The position numbers were made by a program, and so were the translations under genes. Below, in pieces: positions 53,093 through 62,445 of a stretch of DNA of 64,000 bases (the first letter of the stretch is position 1; the number at the start of each line of letters is the position of its first letter). The stretch comes from Bacillota bacterium (GTDB lineage: Bacteria; Bacillota; Clostridia; Lachnospirales; Lachnospiraceae). The notes beneath the pieces were generated by a model. The model saw only the letters and a program-made list of their open reading frames with translations, was not told where the DNA came from and did no database searches. The DNA lies in the NCBI GenBank assembly GCA_023414875.1, contig JAEZMV010000016.1, positions 124,001 through 188,000 of the forward strand, written 5' to 3'.

Positions 53093-54025
53093 TTATCTTT
53101 TTTCAAAAACCCTTAATTTCGCACTTTTTGATCTTTTATTGTATTCCAGCTCTTCTTGTGAAGGAAGAATAGGTTTTCTGGTAATTACCTTTCCTGATGA
53201 TTCTTTGCCACATGCACAAACTGGAAAGCCCGGTGGACAGGTACAAGGATTTTCATTCGTCTTGAAACAGGATTTTACGATTCGGTCCTCCAGGGAATGA
53301 AAGGTTATAATGCATAATCTACCCTTTGGAGATAATAGATCAATCATATCCTGTAAGGTTCTTTTTAAAACCTCCAATTCCTGATTAAGCTCTATTCGAA
53401 TCGCCTGAAATGTTCTTTTTGCAGGATGTCCGGTATTAATTCGAAGCTTCATCGGTATAGCCGCTTTAATTGCTTCAATTAGTTCGAAGGTGGTCTCAAT
53501 CGGCTTTTCTTCTCTCATCCTAACAATATGCTTTGCGATGTTTTTTGCAAAATTATCTTCACCGTAATCTCTGATAATACGATATAGTTCCATTTCACTG
53601 TAGTGATTCACAATATCTTTCGCCGTCTTTGAATTACGTGTATCCATTCTCATATCCAGAGGTGCATCTTCCTTGTAGGAAAAGCCCCTTTCCGGGGTAT
53701 CAAGCTGGTAGGAGGAAACTCCAAGATCAAGTAATATTCCATCTACTCGATCAACTGATAACGTCTTAAGCACCTGGCTGATCTCACTATAGTTACTATG
53801 AACGATGGTTACATTTTCTTTGAACTGAGCGAGTCTTTCTCCTGCTGCATTAATTGCTGCTTCATCCTGGTCAATACCGATTAATCTTCCGTTTGTTAAC
53901 CTCTTGGCTATCTCAAAGGAATGTCCTCCGCCGCCTAAGGTTCCATCAACATAGATACCTTCCGGTTTTATGTTTAAATTCTCTATAGTTTCTTCTAACA
54001 ATACTGACTTATGTTCAAATGCCAT
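53093..54025 (-). CDS. rsmH: 16S rRNA m4C1402 methyltransferase RsmH
   Basis: RsmH (MraW) methylates N4 of C1402 in 16S rRNA using SAM. The 310-residue protein begins EHKSVLLEETIENL, has the SAM loop DGTLGGGGHSFEI and motifs GILLDLGVSSYQLD and FSYKEDAPLDMRMD, and ends with a short cysteine cluster and RSKSAKLRVFEK. The start at 54025 follows GGAGG by 5 bases. It follows mraZ by 35 bases. Confidence 0.97.
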   Translation of the reverse strand: MAFEHKSVLLEETIENLNIKPEGIYVDGTLGGGGHSFEIAKRLTNGRLIGIDQDEAAINAAGERLAQFKENVTIVHSNYSEISQVLKTLSVDRVDGILLDLGVSSYQLDTPERGFSYKEDAPLDMRMDTRNSKTAKDIVNHYSEMELYRIIRDYGEDNFAKNIAKHIVRMREEKPIETTFELIEAIKAAIPMKLRINTGHPAKRTFQAIRIELNQELEVLKRTLQDMIDLLSPKGRLCIITFHSLEDRIVKSCFKTNENPCTCPPGFPVCACGKESSGKVITRKPILPSQEELEYNKRSKSAKLRVFEKR

Positions 54026-54060
54026 GTTTACCTCCAAGAATTCAATAAAATCGAATTCCT

Positions 54061-54489
54061 TTAGAAACTAATACCATACTGTGACATATGCTCTGCTATT
54101 GCATCAACATCATCATAATTGTTATTATTTTCCCAACGTTCTTTGCTCCAGATTTCAATTTTATTAAGTACTCCGACAAATACAATGTCCTTATCTAATC
54201 CTGCACTCTCACGTAGCTTTGCAGGTATTAATATTCTTCCCTGCTTATCTACCTCGCATTCAGCGGCTTTTGCCATAAAATAACGTTGCAGGCGTCTTGC
54301 CTCCCCTGTTCCCGGAAGTTTATTCAGTTCCTCTATGAATCTCAGCCATTCATTTTTTGGGTATACAAATAGACAACCATCCAGACCCAGGGTTATGTAG
54401 AACAAATCCCCTAAATCTTCCCTGAATTTTGATGGAATGATGATTCTTCCTTTTGTATCAATCGAATGATCGAACTCACCCATAAACAT
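54061..54489 (-). CDS. mraZ: Transcriptional regulator MraZ
   Basis: MraZ is an AbrB-like ring-forming DNA-binding protein that controls its own division cluster. The 142-residue protein has two tandem SpoVT/AbrB-like halves, with MFMGEFDHSIDTKGRIIIPS at the start and EVDKQGRILIPAKLRE in the second. GAGGG precedes the first ATG. Its likely operator, phased repeats of AAAGTGG, lies just upstream. Confidence 0.97.
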   Translation of the reverse strand: MFMGEFDHSIDTKGRIIIPSKFREDLGDLFYITLGLDGCLFVYPKNEWLRFIEELNKLPGTGEARRLQRYFMAKAAECEVDKQGRILIPAKLRESAGLDKDIVFVGVLNKIEIWSKERWENNNNYDDVDAIAEHMSQYGISF

Positions 54490-54541
54490 ATAGCTGCACC
54501 CTCTTTATCTTGCGCTCTATGGTGTTTCAAAGAAGCTCGTC

Positions 54542-54588
54542 CCACTTTCATGGCTTTTTACTCCACTTTCCACCACTTTGCTCCACTC
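54542..54588 (-). promoter_or_regulatory. MraZ operator boxes
   Basis: On the minus strand AGTGG-type boxes start at exact 10-base steps (GAGTGG, AAAGTGG, AAAGTGG; plus-strand positions 54583-54588, 54573-54579, 54563-54569). A fourth AAAGTGG is at 54542-54548, two turns away. Tandem AAAGTGG/TGGG boxes on one DNA face are the known MraZ operator type. They sit between the -10 box and mraZ. Confidence 0.8.
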
Positions 54589-54596
54589 ATGAGTTA

Positions 54597-54625
54597 ATTC
54601 TATATTAAAAATGGGAATTAATCAA
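54597..54625 (-). promoter_or_regulatory. Promoter of the mraZ division cluster
   Basis: On the minus strand TTGATT (54620-54625) and TAGAAT (54597-54602) are 17 bases apart, immediately upstream of the MraZ boxes and just after a terminator. The 337-base gap 54490-54826 thus holds two terminators, this promoter and the operator. Confidence 0.65.
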
Positions 54626-54635
54626 GTGTGAAATC

Positions 54636-54685
54636 AAAAAAAAAAGCACAGAAACCCTTATAATTATTGGTCTTCCGAGCCTTTT
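54636..54685 (-). terminator. Second terminator upstream of mraZ
   Basis: On the minus strand an imperfect hairpin (AAAAGGCTCGGAAG region pairing with TTTCTGTGCTTTT) is followed by a run of ten T residues. It ends 11 bases before the mraZ -35 box and isolates the cluster from lgt transcription. Confidence 0.7.
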
Positions 54686-54757
54686 TGTCATTCAATTACA
54701 ATATATTGTATTTAAATTAAAAATCGAACAAATTATGTCAATATGTAGTCAAATAAT

Positions 54758-54789
54758 AAAGGGTGTAGGAAATAAGTCCTGCACCCCTT
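54758..54789 (-). terminator. Intrinsic terminator after lgt
   Basis: On the minus strand AAGGGGTGCAGGA pairs with TCCTACACCCTTT (one mismatch, one G-U) around a 6-base loop and runs into ATTATTT. It starts 38 bases after the lgt stop. Confidence 0.8.
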
Positions 54790-54826
54790 AGATGGTTTGT
54801 AAAAATACTATTTAGTTGTTTCATAT

Positions 54827-55780
54827 TTACTTATTTATTTTAGTGACCGCTTTTTTTCGTTTTATAATCAGCATAATGATGGCTGCGACCACAATGAATG
54901 CTGATAATACCTGTGATACCGCAAAGGGGGTTCCCCATAGAAATAACTGATCTGTTCTTAAGCCTTCCATCCACACTCTACCAAGTCCATATCCTGCAAG
55001 ATAAAGCAGCATAACTTCACCATCAAATTTTTTATGTTTCGTATATAAGATCAAAATGATTAATAGACATAGGTTCCATAAGGCTTCATATAAAAAGGTC
55101 GGATGAACCTGAATATACTCAACACCATCCACGGTTACAATATTATTCCTGATCTCCATAATTCGATTCAAAGCACCAGTTTTACCGGCATAAATGTCCT
55201 TGAGCTGTAAGACAGAGGTGGATGCACGGAATTCATAGGATACATCTCTTCGATCGAGCTGCATTGCAAAAAGACCATTGGTATATTTTCCGAAAGCTTC
55301 TCTGTTAAAAAAGTTTCCCCATCGCCCAATAATCTGACCGGTAATTAAACCGATACAGCCTGTATCTGCCAGTAACCAGAAAGAATACTTCTTGATTCGG
55401 GTGTAAATAACAGCTGTTAATACTGCTCCAATAATTCCCCCGTAAATAGCCAATCCTCCGGACCGTAAATTAAAGATAGAAAGTGGATTATTTGCAAATT
55501 CTTCTTCCCAAGTAAAGACCACATAATACAATCTAGCCCCTATCACAGAGACAGCTATTGCAATTAAGGCAAAATCCAGATATATTTCAGCGTTCTGTCC
55601 GGTTCTCTTTGCCATCCATTCAGCAACCAGCCACCCCATTAACATTCCAAGTCCAATCACAATACCATAAAACGTAATGGTGAATCCGAATATATCAATA
55701 CCGGAGGCAACATTTTGAAGTTCTATATTTAAATTAGGAAAATTAATATTGGTATTTAAAGCATACAGCAAATTTACCAC
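54827..55780 (-). CDS. lgt: Prolipoprotein diacylglyceryl transferase Lgt
   Basis: Lgt attaches diacylglycerol to the lipobox cysteine of prolipoproteins, such as the two lipoproteins in this window. The 317-residue protein has about seven membrane segments and the signature GRWGNFFNREAFG, with HPTFLYEALWN in the C-terminal half. The start is GTG with AAGGAAA only a few bases upstream; a TTG three codons later is an alternative. A loop at about residues 170-215 is longer than in enterobacterial Lgt. It follows ychF by 8 bases. Confidence 0.95.
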   Translation of the reverse strand: MVNLLYALNTNINFPNLNIELQNVASGIDIFGFTITFYGIVIGLGMLMGWLVAEWMAKRTGQNAEIYLDFALIAIAVSVIGARLYYVVFTWEEEFANNPLSIFNLRSGGLAIYGGIIGAVLTAVIYTRIKKYSFWLLADTGCIGLITGQIIGRWGNFFNREAFGKYTNGLFAMQLDRRDVSYEFRASTSVLQLKDIYAGKTGALNRIMEIRNNIVTVDGVEYIQVHPTFLYEALWNLCLLIILILYTKHKKFDGEVMLLYLAGYGLGRVWMEGLRTDQLFLWGTPFAVSQVLSAFIVVAAIIMLIIKRKKAVTKINK

Positions 55781-55788
55781 CGCTTTCC

Positions 55789-56886
55789 TTATACGTTAAA
55801 ACGGAATAAAATCACATCTCCGTCCTGTACTACATATTCCTTACCTTCTGATCTTACCAGACCTTTTTCTTTTGCCGCATTATAATTACCACATTCAACA
55901 AGATTTTGATAGTTCACGATTTCGGCACGGATAAATCCACGTTCAAAATCACTGTGTATTTTACCGGCTGCCCCAGGTGCTTTCGTACCAACTTTAATCG
56001 TCCAAGCTTTCGTCTCTTTGGGACCGGCCGTAAGGTAGCTGATTAATCCAAGTAAACGATAGCTTGCTGTAATCAACTTCTCTAAACCGGATTCCTTAAG
56101 CCCCAGATCTTCCAGGAACATCTTCTTTTCTTCTTCATCCAGTTCGGCAATCTCCTGCTCTATCTGAGCACAAATAACAAAAGCTTCTGAATGCTCATTG
56201 GCTGCAAATACACGTACTGCCTTAACATAGTCATTATTTTCTCCGTCATCAGCCAGATCATCTTCCTTAACGTTGGCTGCATAGATTACCGGTTTTGCTG
56301 TTAGCAGATTATATTGACTAAATAACTCCTGCTCTTCATCATCCTCTGTAGTAAATGCCTTCGCCATTTTTCCTTCTTCTAAGAAAGCCTTTAAGCGTTC
56401 CAGCATTTCTAGTTCCTTCGCAAGGGCTTTATCGTTCTTAGAACCCTTCGTAACCCTTGATATTCTTCTTTCCAATATCTCAAGGTCAGAAAAAATCAAC
56501 TCTAAATTAATGGTCTCTATATCCCTTAATGGGTTAACATTGCCATCTACATGAATTACATTTGTATCGTCAAAGCAACGAACCACATGAACGATTGCAT
56601 CTACCTCTCGTATGTTTGATAAAAATTGATTACCAAGTCCTTCACCTTTGGAGGCACCCTTTACCAGACCAGCGATATCAACAAATTCAATGGTAGCCGC
56701 AACCACCTTTTCCGAGTGATATAAATCTCCAAGTACCTTTAGTCGTTCATCCGGTACCGGAACTATTCCGATATTAGGATCAATCGTACAAAACGGATAA
56801 TTAGCAGATTCTGCCCCCGCCTTAGTTAATGAATTAAACAATGTGCTCTTACCTACATTGGGTAAGCCTACGATACCAAGTTTCAT
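55789..56886 (-). CDS. ychF: Redox/translation-associated ATPase YchF
   Basis: YchF is an Obg-family P-loop protein that prefers ATP and associates with ribosomes. The 365-residue length is typical. G1 is GLPNVGKST at residues 6-14, switch regions follow (FVDIAGLVKGASKGEGLGNQ), and the C-terminal TGS-like domain contains AAGKIHSDFERGFIRAEI and ends in DVILFRFNV. A coiled coil lies between. The ATG follows GGAAGG. Confidence 0.97.
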   Translation of the reverse strand: MKLGIVGLPNVGKSTLFNSLTKAGAESANYPFCTIDPNIGIVPVPDERLKVLGDLYHSEKVVAATIEFVDIAGLVKGASKGEGLGNQFLSNIREVDAIVHVVRCFDDTNVIHVDGNVNPLRDIETINLELIFSDLEILERRISRVTKGSKNDKALAKELEMLERLKAFLEEGKMAKAFTTEDDEEQELFSQYNLLTAKPVIYAANVKEDDLADDGENNDYVKAVRVFAANEHSEAFVICAQIEQEIAELDEEEKKMFLEDLGLKESGLEKLITASYRLLGLISYLTAGPKETKAWTIKVGTKAPGAAGKIHSDFERGFIRAEIVNYQNLVECGNYNAAKEKGLVRSEGKEYVVQDGDVILFRFNV

Positions 56887-56946
56887 TTGTGTTTTCCTTC
56901 CTTATACCATTAAGATTTCCTTAATAACAAATTCATTATAAATCAT

Positions 56947-57606
56947 TTAATCCTTTGCTTCAATTACGATCAATACACCATGGGTAAATATAATCCAAGC
57001 TGTTTCTTCCTTAATTTCATTACTTATCCCTAAGCTGGTTCCAGAGGATAATGTAATATTATTCAGCGGATATTTAAAGCCCTTCAATGTCAGACCATTA
57101 ACCTGCTCGGTATATGGGAGCAATGATACATAATCTCCGAATTGCTCTCTTTTTTCAACTTTAAAGCTTTCATTTCTCAAATAAATTTTATTATTTGGAT
57201 CTATAATACATACATTAATCTTTAATTGCATTGGTCGCAATAACAGATGAATATTGGCCAGTACATGATCGAGCCTGCTACCAGTTGCACCAATGATATC
57301 AATTGCAGTTGCATTATTCTTTAAAGCAAGCTCAATTGCAATCTCTGTATCTGTTTTATCCTTTTCTGTCGGAAAAGTTTCGATTGGAGTTGACGTATCA
57401 CGGTATTTTCTTAATACTGCTTCCGAGACAGAATCAAAATCTCCCACAATATAATCCAATGCAATACCTAATCGGTCTGCAGCAATTAACCCATGATCAG
57501 CTGCTATCATCATCGAATAATGTTCCGTCGCTATGCGTTCTGACAGAAAGGAATCTTCTATTTTACCACCGGTAAGAATTAAAACTTTATTTTCCTTATT
57601 CATCAT
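56947..57606 (-). CDS. Thiamine diphosphokinase
   Basis: Transfers pyrophosphate from ATP to thiamine to give thiamine diphosphate. The 219-residue protein has the catalytic-domain motifs AADHGLIAADRLG, VGDFDSV and PTEKDKTDTE, followed by GATGSRLDH, all characteristic of the family. The smaller C-terminal beta domain contains the thiamine-site segment SGTSLGISNE. In Firmicutes this gene (thiN) commonly follows rpe and rsgA, as here. Confidence 0.93.
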   Translation of the reverse strand: MMNKENKVLILTGGKIEDSFLSERIATEHYSMMIAADHGLIAADRLGIALDYIVGDFDSVSEAVLRKYRDTSTPIETFPTEKDKTDTEIAIELALKNNATAIDIIGATGSRLDHVLANIHLLLRPMQLKINVCIIDPNNKIYLRNESFKVEKREQFGDYVSLLPYTEQVNGLTLKGFKYPLNNITLSSGTSLGISNEIKEETAWIIFTHGVLIVIEAKD

Positions 57607-57746
57607 AGTCTCTTCACCTTATTATATCATAACTTCCATCTAAGTATGGTCAATCCATTCCCTGTAATATAACTTATGATCGGATGAATCATCGAATCCG
57701 CGACCTCTATTCTTGTTTATGACCGGTATTTCTGTTGTAAAGAGGA

Positions 57747-58415
57747 CTATCTAACAGAATTATATTTAAGAAATTCTTTTTTAAACTCACTGATATTATC
57801 TTGTATATTTCCCTTAAATATAGAAGTTCCGGCCACAATCACATTTGCACCCGCTTCCAATACTTCTGTAACATTCGATGTGGTAATACCACCATCAACT
57901 TCAATATCAAAAGATGCCCCTGAGGCAAGAGCCATATTCTTTAAATCCTTTATTTTTTGCAAAGTATTCGTAATAAAGGTCTGCCCTCCATAACCAGGGT
58001 TCACCGTCATAATCAATACCATATCTACTTCATCCAAAATATAATTTAGTGTATCAATCGGAGTTTCCGGATTCAAAGAAACTGAAGCCTTTAAACCTAA
58101 CTCTTTAATTTTTGAAAGCGTTCTGTGTAGATGAGTACAAGCTTCCGCATGTACGGTAATAATATCTGCTCCGGCCTTCTTAAAATCCTCCAGGTAACGC
58201 ATCGGTTCTTGAACCATTAAATGAACATCAAAAATAAGCTTCGAATTCTTTCTTATCGAAGCTATCACTGGCATGCCAAAACTTATACTGGGAACAAACA
58301 TACCGTCCATAACATCAATATGAAGGTATTCGGCTCCCCCTTGTTCAAGAAGACCGATTTGCTCCCCCAGTATATTAAAATCTGCCGCAAGTATAGATGG
58401 AGCAAGTTTTATCAT
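57747..58415 (-). CDS. rpe: Ribulose-phosphate 3-epimerase
   Basis: Interconverts ribulose 5-phosphate and xylulose 5-phosphate in the pentose phosphate pathway. The 222-residue TIM barrel begins MIKLAPSILAADF and has the metal and catalytic motifs HIDVMDG, FDVHLMV, TVNPGYGGQ and EVDGGI. The ATG at 58415 gives the standard start; a GTG 33 bases upstream is less likely. It follows rsgA by 163 bases. Confidence 0.96.
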   Translation of the reverse strand: MIKLAPSILAADFNILGEQIGLLEQGGAEYLHIDVMDGMFVPSISFGMPVIASIRKNSKLIFDVHLMVQEPMRYLEDFKKAGADIITVHAEACTHLHRTLSKIKELGLKASVSLNPETPIDTLNYILDEVDMVLIMTVNPGYGGQTFITNTLQKIKDLKNMALASGASFDIEVDGGITTSNVTEVLEAGANVIVAGTSIFKGNIQDNISEFKKEFLKYNSVR

Positions 58416-58578
58416 AATAAAACCAAGCCTTTCCAGTAGAAAGTTCACAACAACTTCAAGCTAATCACTATGAACTTACTACACTATTATTGTGCTCAGA
58501 AATCAGATATAAGACAATCTATTTGAATGAACTAAATTCACTTTATTCTATGTTAATCCGATATTAACAAAAAACATC

Positions 58579-59460
58579 TTAGTATCGTTTCTGATTTTTT
58601 AATTCTTCATATAAAACTATATAATTATCATATCTGATTTGACTGATTTTTCTATCTTTTACCGCTTGTTTCACGGCACATCCCGGTTCATTTATATGAT
58701 TGCAGCCAATAAATCGGCATTCTATCTCATACTCCTGAAACTCTACAAAATAATTCTTCAGTTCCTCCCTTTCTATCTCATTGATATAAAGAGAACTGAA
58801 TCCGGGTGTGTCCATAACATAGGTGTCCTGTTCAATATAAATTAATTCAGAATGTCTGGTAGTATGCTTACCACGCTTAATCTTTTCGCTAACTACTCCT
58901 GTTTCCATCTTTGCTTCCGGTTGAATTATATTAATAAAGGTTGATTTTCCAACTCCGGAGGGTCCTGCCAGAACAGTTGTTTTTCCTTTTAGTAGTTCGT
59001 ATAGCATTATGATTCCATCGTTTTGTAGCATGCTGGTAAACAACACCTTATAACCACATCTCTTGTAAGTCACTTTTAATAAGGATATCTCCTCTTCCGA
59101 AACGATATCCATTTTATTAAAACAAACAATAGTATCAACTTTTTGTTTTTGCATCATAATCAAAAAGCGATCCAGTAAATTCAAATTAGGATTAGGCTCT
59201 GCTGCTGCAAATACCACCATTGCCTGATCAATATTAGCAACAGCAGGCCTTATTAATTCATTTTTTCTTGAGTAAATATCAACAATGGTACCATTGCCTT
59301 CCGGTTGATCCTCGGTACTGATCTCTACATCATCACCAACGAGCGGTTTGATTTTTTGATTACGAAATAATCCCTTCGCTTTACACTCATAAATCATCTT
59401 TTCCTCAGGTGTATGAACATAGTAAAATCCTGCTATACCTTTAATAATCTTTCCCTTCAA
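58579..59460 (-). CDS. rsgA: Ribosome small subunit-dependent GTPase RsgA
   Basis: RsgA is a circularly permuted GTPase that checks 30S maturation. The 293-residue protein has an N-terminal OB domain, then G4 NKMD (115-118), G1 GPSGVGKST (166-174) and G3 DTPG (217-220). The C-terminal zinc site is C248, C253, H255, C261. The start is TTG, with GGAGG 6 bases upstream, one base after the prkC stop. Linkage of prpC-prkC-rsgA is conserved in Firmicutes, and PrkC phosphorylates RsgA in Bacillus. Confidence 0.97.
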   Translation of the reverse strand: MKGKIIKGIAGFYYVHTPEEKMIYECKAKGLFRNQKIKPLVGDDVEISTEDQPEGNGTIVDIYSRKNELIRPAVANIDQAMVVFAAAEPNPNLNLLDRFLIMMQKQKVDTIVCFNKMDIVSEEEISLLKVTYKRCGYKVLFTSMLQNDGIIMLYELLKGKTTVLAGPSGVGKSTFINIIQPEAKMETGVVSEKIKRGKHTTRHSELIYIEQDTYVMDTPGFSSLYINEIEREELKNYFVEFQEYEIECRFIGCNHINEPGCAVKQAVKDRKISQIRYDNYIVLYEELKNQKRY

Positions 59461-59461
59461 G

Positions 59462-61564
59462 CTATTCCTCCACAGGTTGAAAATCTACATTCCAGGTTGT
59501 TGCTTCTGTATCACCCGGTGCAACAAATAATTCACCGTTTATATACATTCTGACGGTACCTACAGACCCGCTGTCTGAATAAATATCATAATAAGGATAT
59601 GGGAAATCCAAAGCAGTCAGATACCCTTCAAAAATATTCTCAGGAGTCTTTCCTTCTTGCGTCATTTCAAGTATAATTTCAGCTTCCTCACCTTCATAGG
59701 ATTCAAACGGATTGATATCAATGATAACGCTACCCATATAACTGGTAGGTACAGGAGGTCCTGTGCTGATACTGATATCAATAGCGGTACCTTTATCTAC
59801 CATTGTTCCCATCGAATAATCCTGGGAGAATACTTTTCCCTCACCATATTTGTCAGATGATTCGTAATCTACGCTTCCTAATTCTAAACCGCTTTGATTT
59901 AATAAAGTCTTCGCTTCACTTTCTGTCTTACCCAACAAGTCTGGAACGGATACTTTTGACGGCCCATCACTGATAAATACCTGAACTGTATCTCCGACAA
60001 ATACCGGTGCATCTCTATCCGGCAAAGTAGAGACAACACGGCCTTTTTCGATCTCATCACTTGGAACCAGTTTAGAATCCATCTTTAAGCCCTTTTCTGT
60101 CAGTTTAATTTTTGCATTTTCCTCAGTTAAGTTATGCAAATTAGGAACCTGAATCGTCTCAGGACCGGCACTGATGGTAAGGAGTACTGTTGAGCCTTTT
60201 GTATAATCATTACCCGCTTCCGGATACTGTTTCATTACTTCACCGGCGTCATATTCATCCGAATATTCTTCGTCCGAATAATCAATGAAGACATCCGGAT
60301 CACTATTCTTAAGTGATGCGATTGCATCATCCTTAGTCAAACCTACTACATAAGGAACCTTGTAATTTTCACCGGCAGGATTAACAGGCAAAGTCGGTTT
60401 CGCTCCTTCAGTAGGTGCTACTGTAACTTCAGGGCCTGGTTTTGGATCATTACCACCATCGTTATTCTTAACTAAGAACCAAGCAACAATTACAATAATT
60501 ACAATACCAAGGATAACAGCGGCAACGATACTGCCGACCAGGAAAAATTTCTCTACCTTAGTATCAACGGTATCTAAATCTTCTTCCTCATCATCTTTTC
60601 CTTTTGATGGGTGTAAATTCTTGGTAGGACGTATGTCATCTTCATCAAGATAAGTACCACTCTTAATTTTTCCCAAATCATCAGAAATATTTATGGTTGG
60701 GGAATCAGATGCAACAAATGCCGGAATTTGTACGAAGTCTCCATCCGGATTTGAAATAGCCCTTTTTAAGTCTGATATTAATTCGGACGCGGAATGATAT
60801 CTTCTTTCCGGCCTTTTCTGCATACATTTTTGAACGATTTTATCTACACTTACCGGAATATCAGGATCAAGCTCTCGAAGTGGCATTGCTTCTCCTTGAA
60901 TGTGCAGCAATGCAACCGATACCGTGTTATCACCGGCAAACGGAACCTTCCCGGAAAGCATCTCATATAGAGTTACACCCAGGGAATAAATATCACTCTT
61001 TTCATCACTATATCCGCCTCTTGCTTGCTCCGGTGACAGATAATGTACTGATCCCATCGCATTGGAGGTTATGGTATTGGAATTCGTTGCTTTTGCAATA
61101 CCAAAGTCTGTTACTTTTACCTTACCATCTTTTGAAATAATTATGTTCTGGGGTTTAATATCCCTATGGATTATGTGATTGTCATGAGCTGCTTCCATGC
61201 CCTGAGCAATCTGAATACCGATACCAACTGCTTCTTTAACTTCAAGCTTACCTTTTCTTTCAATGAATCGCTTCAGGGTAATTCCCTCAACCAATTCCAT
61301 TACGATAAAATGCAAACCACTATCGTCACCCACATCATAAACGTTAACAATGTTTGGATGTGATAAACCAGCGGCTGATTGAGCTTCTCCTCTGAATTTA
61401 TTAACAAAACTTTTATCGCTTGAATATTCTGTCTTTAATACCTTTATCGCTACAAAACGACTAAGCCTTTGATCTTTGGCCTTATATACATCAGCCATTC
61501 CACCTGTACCTACTTTATCAACAATTTCATAGCGATCGCTGATAAGCATACCGGGTCTTAACAT
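59462..61564 (-). CDS. prkC: PASTA-domain Ser/Thr protein kinase PrkC
   Basis: A membrane Hanks-type kinase that senses muropeptides and cell wall state. The 700-residue protein has a kinase domain (residues 10-270) with GTGGMADVY, K41, HRD 133-135 and DFG 153-155. An acidic juxtamembrane segment and a membrane helix at about 340-365 follow. Three PASTA domains lie at about 400-470, 472-538 and 540-607. A C-terminal beta domain of about 90 residues with aromatic-rich YPYYDIY follows. It is 134 bases downstream of its cognate phosphatase. Confidence 0.97.
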   Translation of the reverse strand: MLRPGMLISDRYEIVDKVGTGGMADVYKAKDQRLSRFVAIKVLKTEYSSDKSFVNKFRGEAQSAAGLSHPNIVNVYDVGDDSGLHFIVMELVEGITLKRFIERKGKLEVKEAVGIGIQIAQGMEAAHDNHIIHRDIKPQNIIISKDGKVKVTDFGIAKATNSNTITSNAMGSVHYLSPEQARGGYSDEKSDIYSLGVTLYEMLSGKVPFAGDNTVSVALLHIQGEAMPLRELDPDIPVSVDKIVQKCMQKRPERRYHSASELISDLKRAISNPDGDFVQIPAFVASDSPTINISDDLGKIKSGTYLDEDDIRPTKNLHPSKGKDDEEEDLDTVDTKVEKFFLVGSIVAAVILGIVIIVIVAWFLVKNNDGGNDPKPGPEVTVAPTEGAKPTLPVNPAGENYKVPYVVGLTKDDAIASLKNSDPDVFIDYSDEEYSDEYDAGEVMKQYPEAGNDYTKGSTVLLTISAGPETIQVPNLHNLTEENAKIKLTEKGLKMDSKLVPSDEIEKGRVVSTLPDRDAPVFVGDTVQVFISDGPSKVSVPDLLGKTESEAKTLLNQSGLELGSVDYESSDKYGEGKVFSQDYSMGTMVDKGTAIDISISTGPPVPTSYMGSVIIDINPFESYEGEEAEIILEMTQEGKTPENIFEGYLTALDFPYPYYDIYSDSGSVGTVRMYINGELFVAPGDTEATTWNVDFQPVEE

Positions 61565-61698
61565 TTTTGGTCACCTCTTTTTCATTCTTTAAAATACGAT
61601 GTCCGTTAAGACATCTTATTACTTTCGAAGAAATTCAATCTGTAATTCCAATGGAATTCATTTTGGTTTTCTTCCTTAGAAATTGACTACTTACAATT

Positions 61699-62418
61699 TC
61701 ACACTTTAATTATAATGATTGTTATGTTGTCTTTTCCACCATTCTGATTTGCATGCTCAACTAACATTTCTGCAGTCGCTTCCAAATCATCATTCTCTCT
61801 GATGATACGTCCAATTGTCTCGTCTTCCAACATATTTGTCAGACCGTCCGAACACATAAGTACTGTATCTCCTTCTTCCAAGGTCACTTCAAAAAAGTCA
61901 GGTTCCACAGTTTCGTTGGCACCGATTGCCCTGGTAATTATGTTCTTATTTGGATGAACTCTGGCCTCATTGCGGTCCAGTTCTCCGGTTCTTACCATAG
62001 CTTCAACTAAGCTGTGATCTTCGGTAATTTGTGTCATTTCTTTACCAACCACATACAGCCTGCTATCACCGATATTAGCGACATACATTTCCTTTTCAAA
62101 TATAGTAGCTACTACAAAAGTAGTCCCCATACCCTCTAATTCAATCTGCTCTTGTGCTTTACTTCGCAACATCTCATTTGTTTCTTTTAAAGCAGCTTCT
62201 ATTGAAGCAATTGGTGATATAAGATTAGTTTCTTCTATTCTTTGCTTAAAATACTCCACACAGAATCTTGAAGCATAGTCACCCGCATTATGTCCTCCCA
62301 TACCATCCGCTACAATGAATAAATTCGGTAGCTTACCGATGGCAATATCACTGCAAAAGACATAATCCTGGTTTATCCTCCGTCGTTCTCCAATATCAGT
62401 AATTGAAAATGCTTTCAA
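61699..62418 (-). CDS. prpC: PP2C-type Ser/Thr phosphatase PrpC
   Basis: The phosphatase that reverses PrkC phosphorylation. The 239-residue protein has the PP2C metal-binding motifs INQDY, VADGMGGHNAGDYAS, NIGDSRLY and the C-terminal NGGKDNITIIII. Two TTG starts are possible; TTG at 62418 has GGAGG 7 bases upstream and is favoured over TTG at 62442. It follows rlmN by 27 bases. Confidence 0.96.
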   Translation of the reverse strand: MKAFSITDIGERRRINQDYVFCSDIAIGKLPNLFIVADGMGGHNAGDYASRFCVEYFKQRIEETNLISPIASIEAALKETNEMLRSKAQEQIELEGMGTTFVVATIFEKEMYVANIGDSRLYVVGKEMTQITEDHSLVEAMVRTGELDRNEARVHPNKNIITRAIGANETVEPDFFEVTLEEGDTVLMCSDGLTNMLEDETIGRIIRENDDLEATAEMLVEHANQNGGKDNITIIIIKV

Positions 62419-62445
62419 GCCTGCACCTCCTTGCTCCCGCAATCT

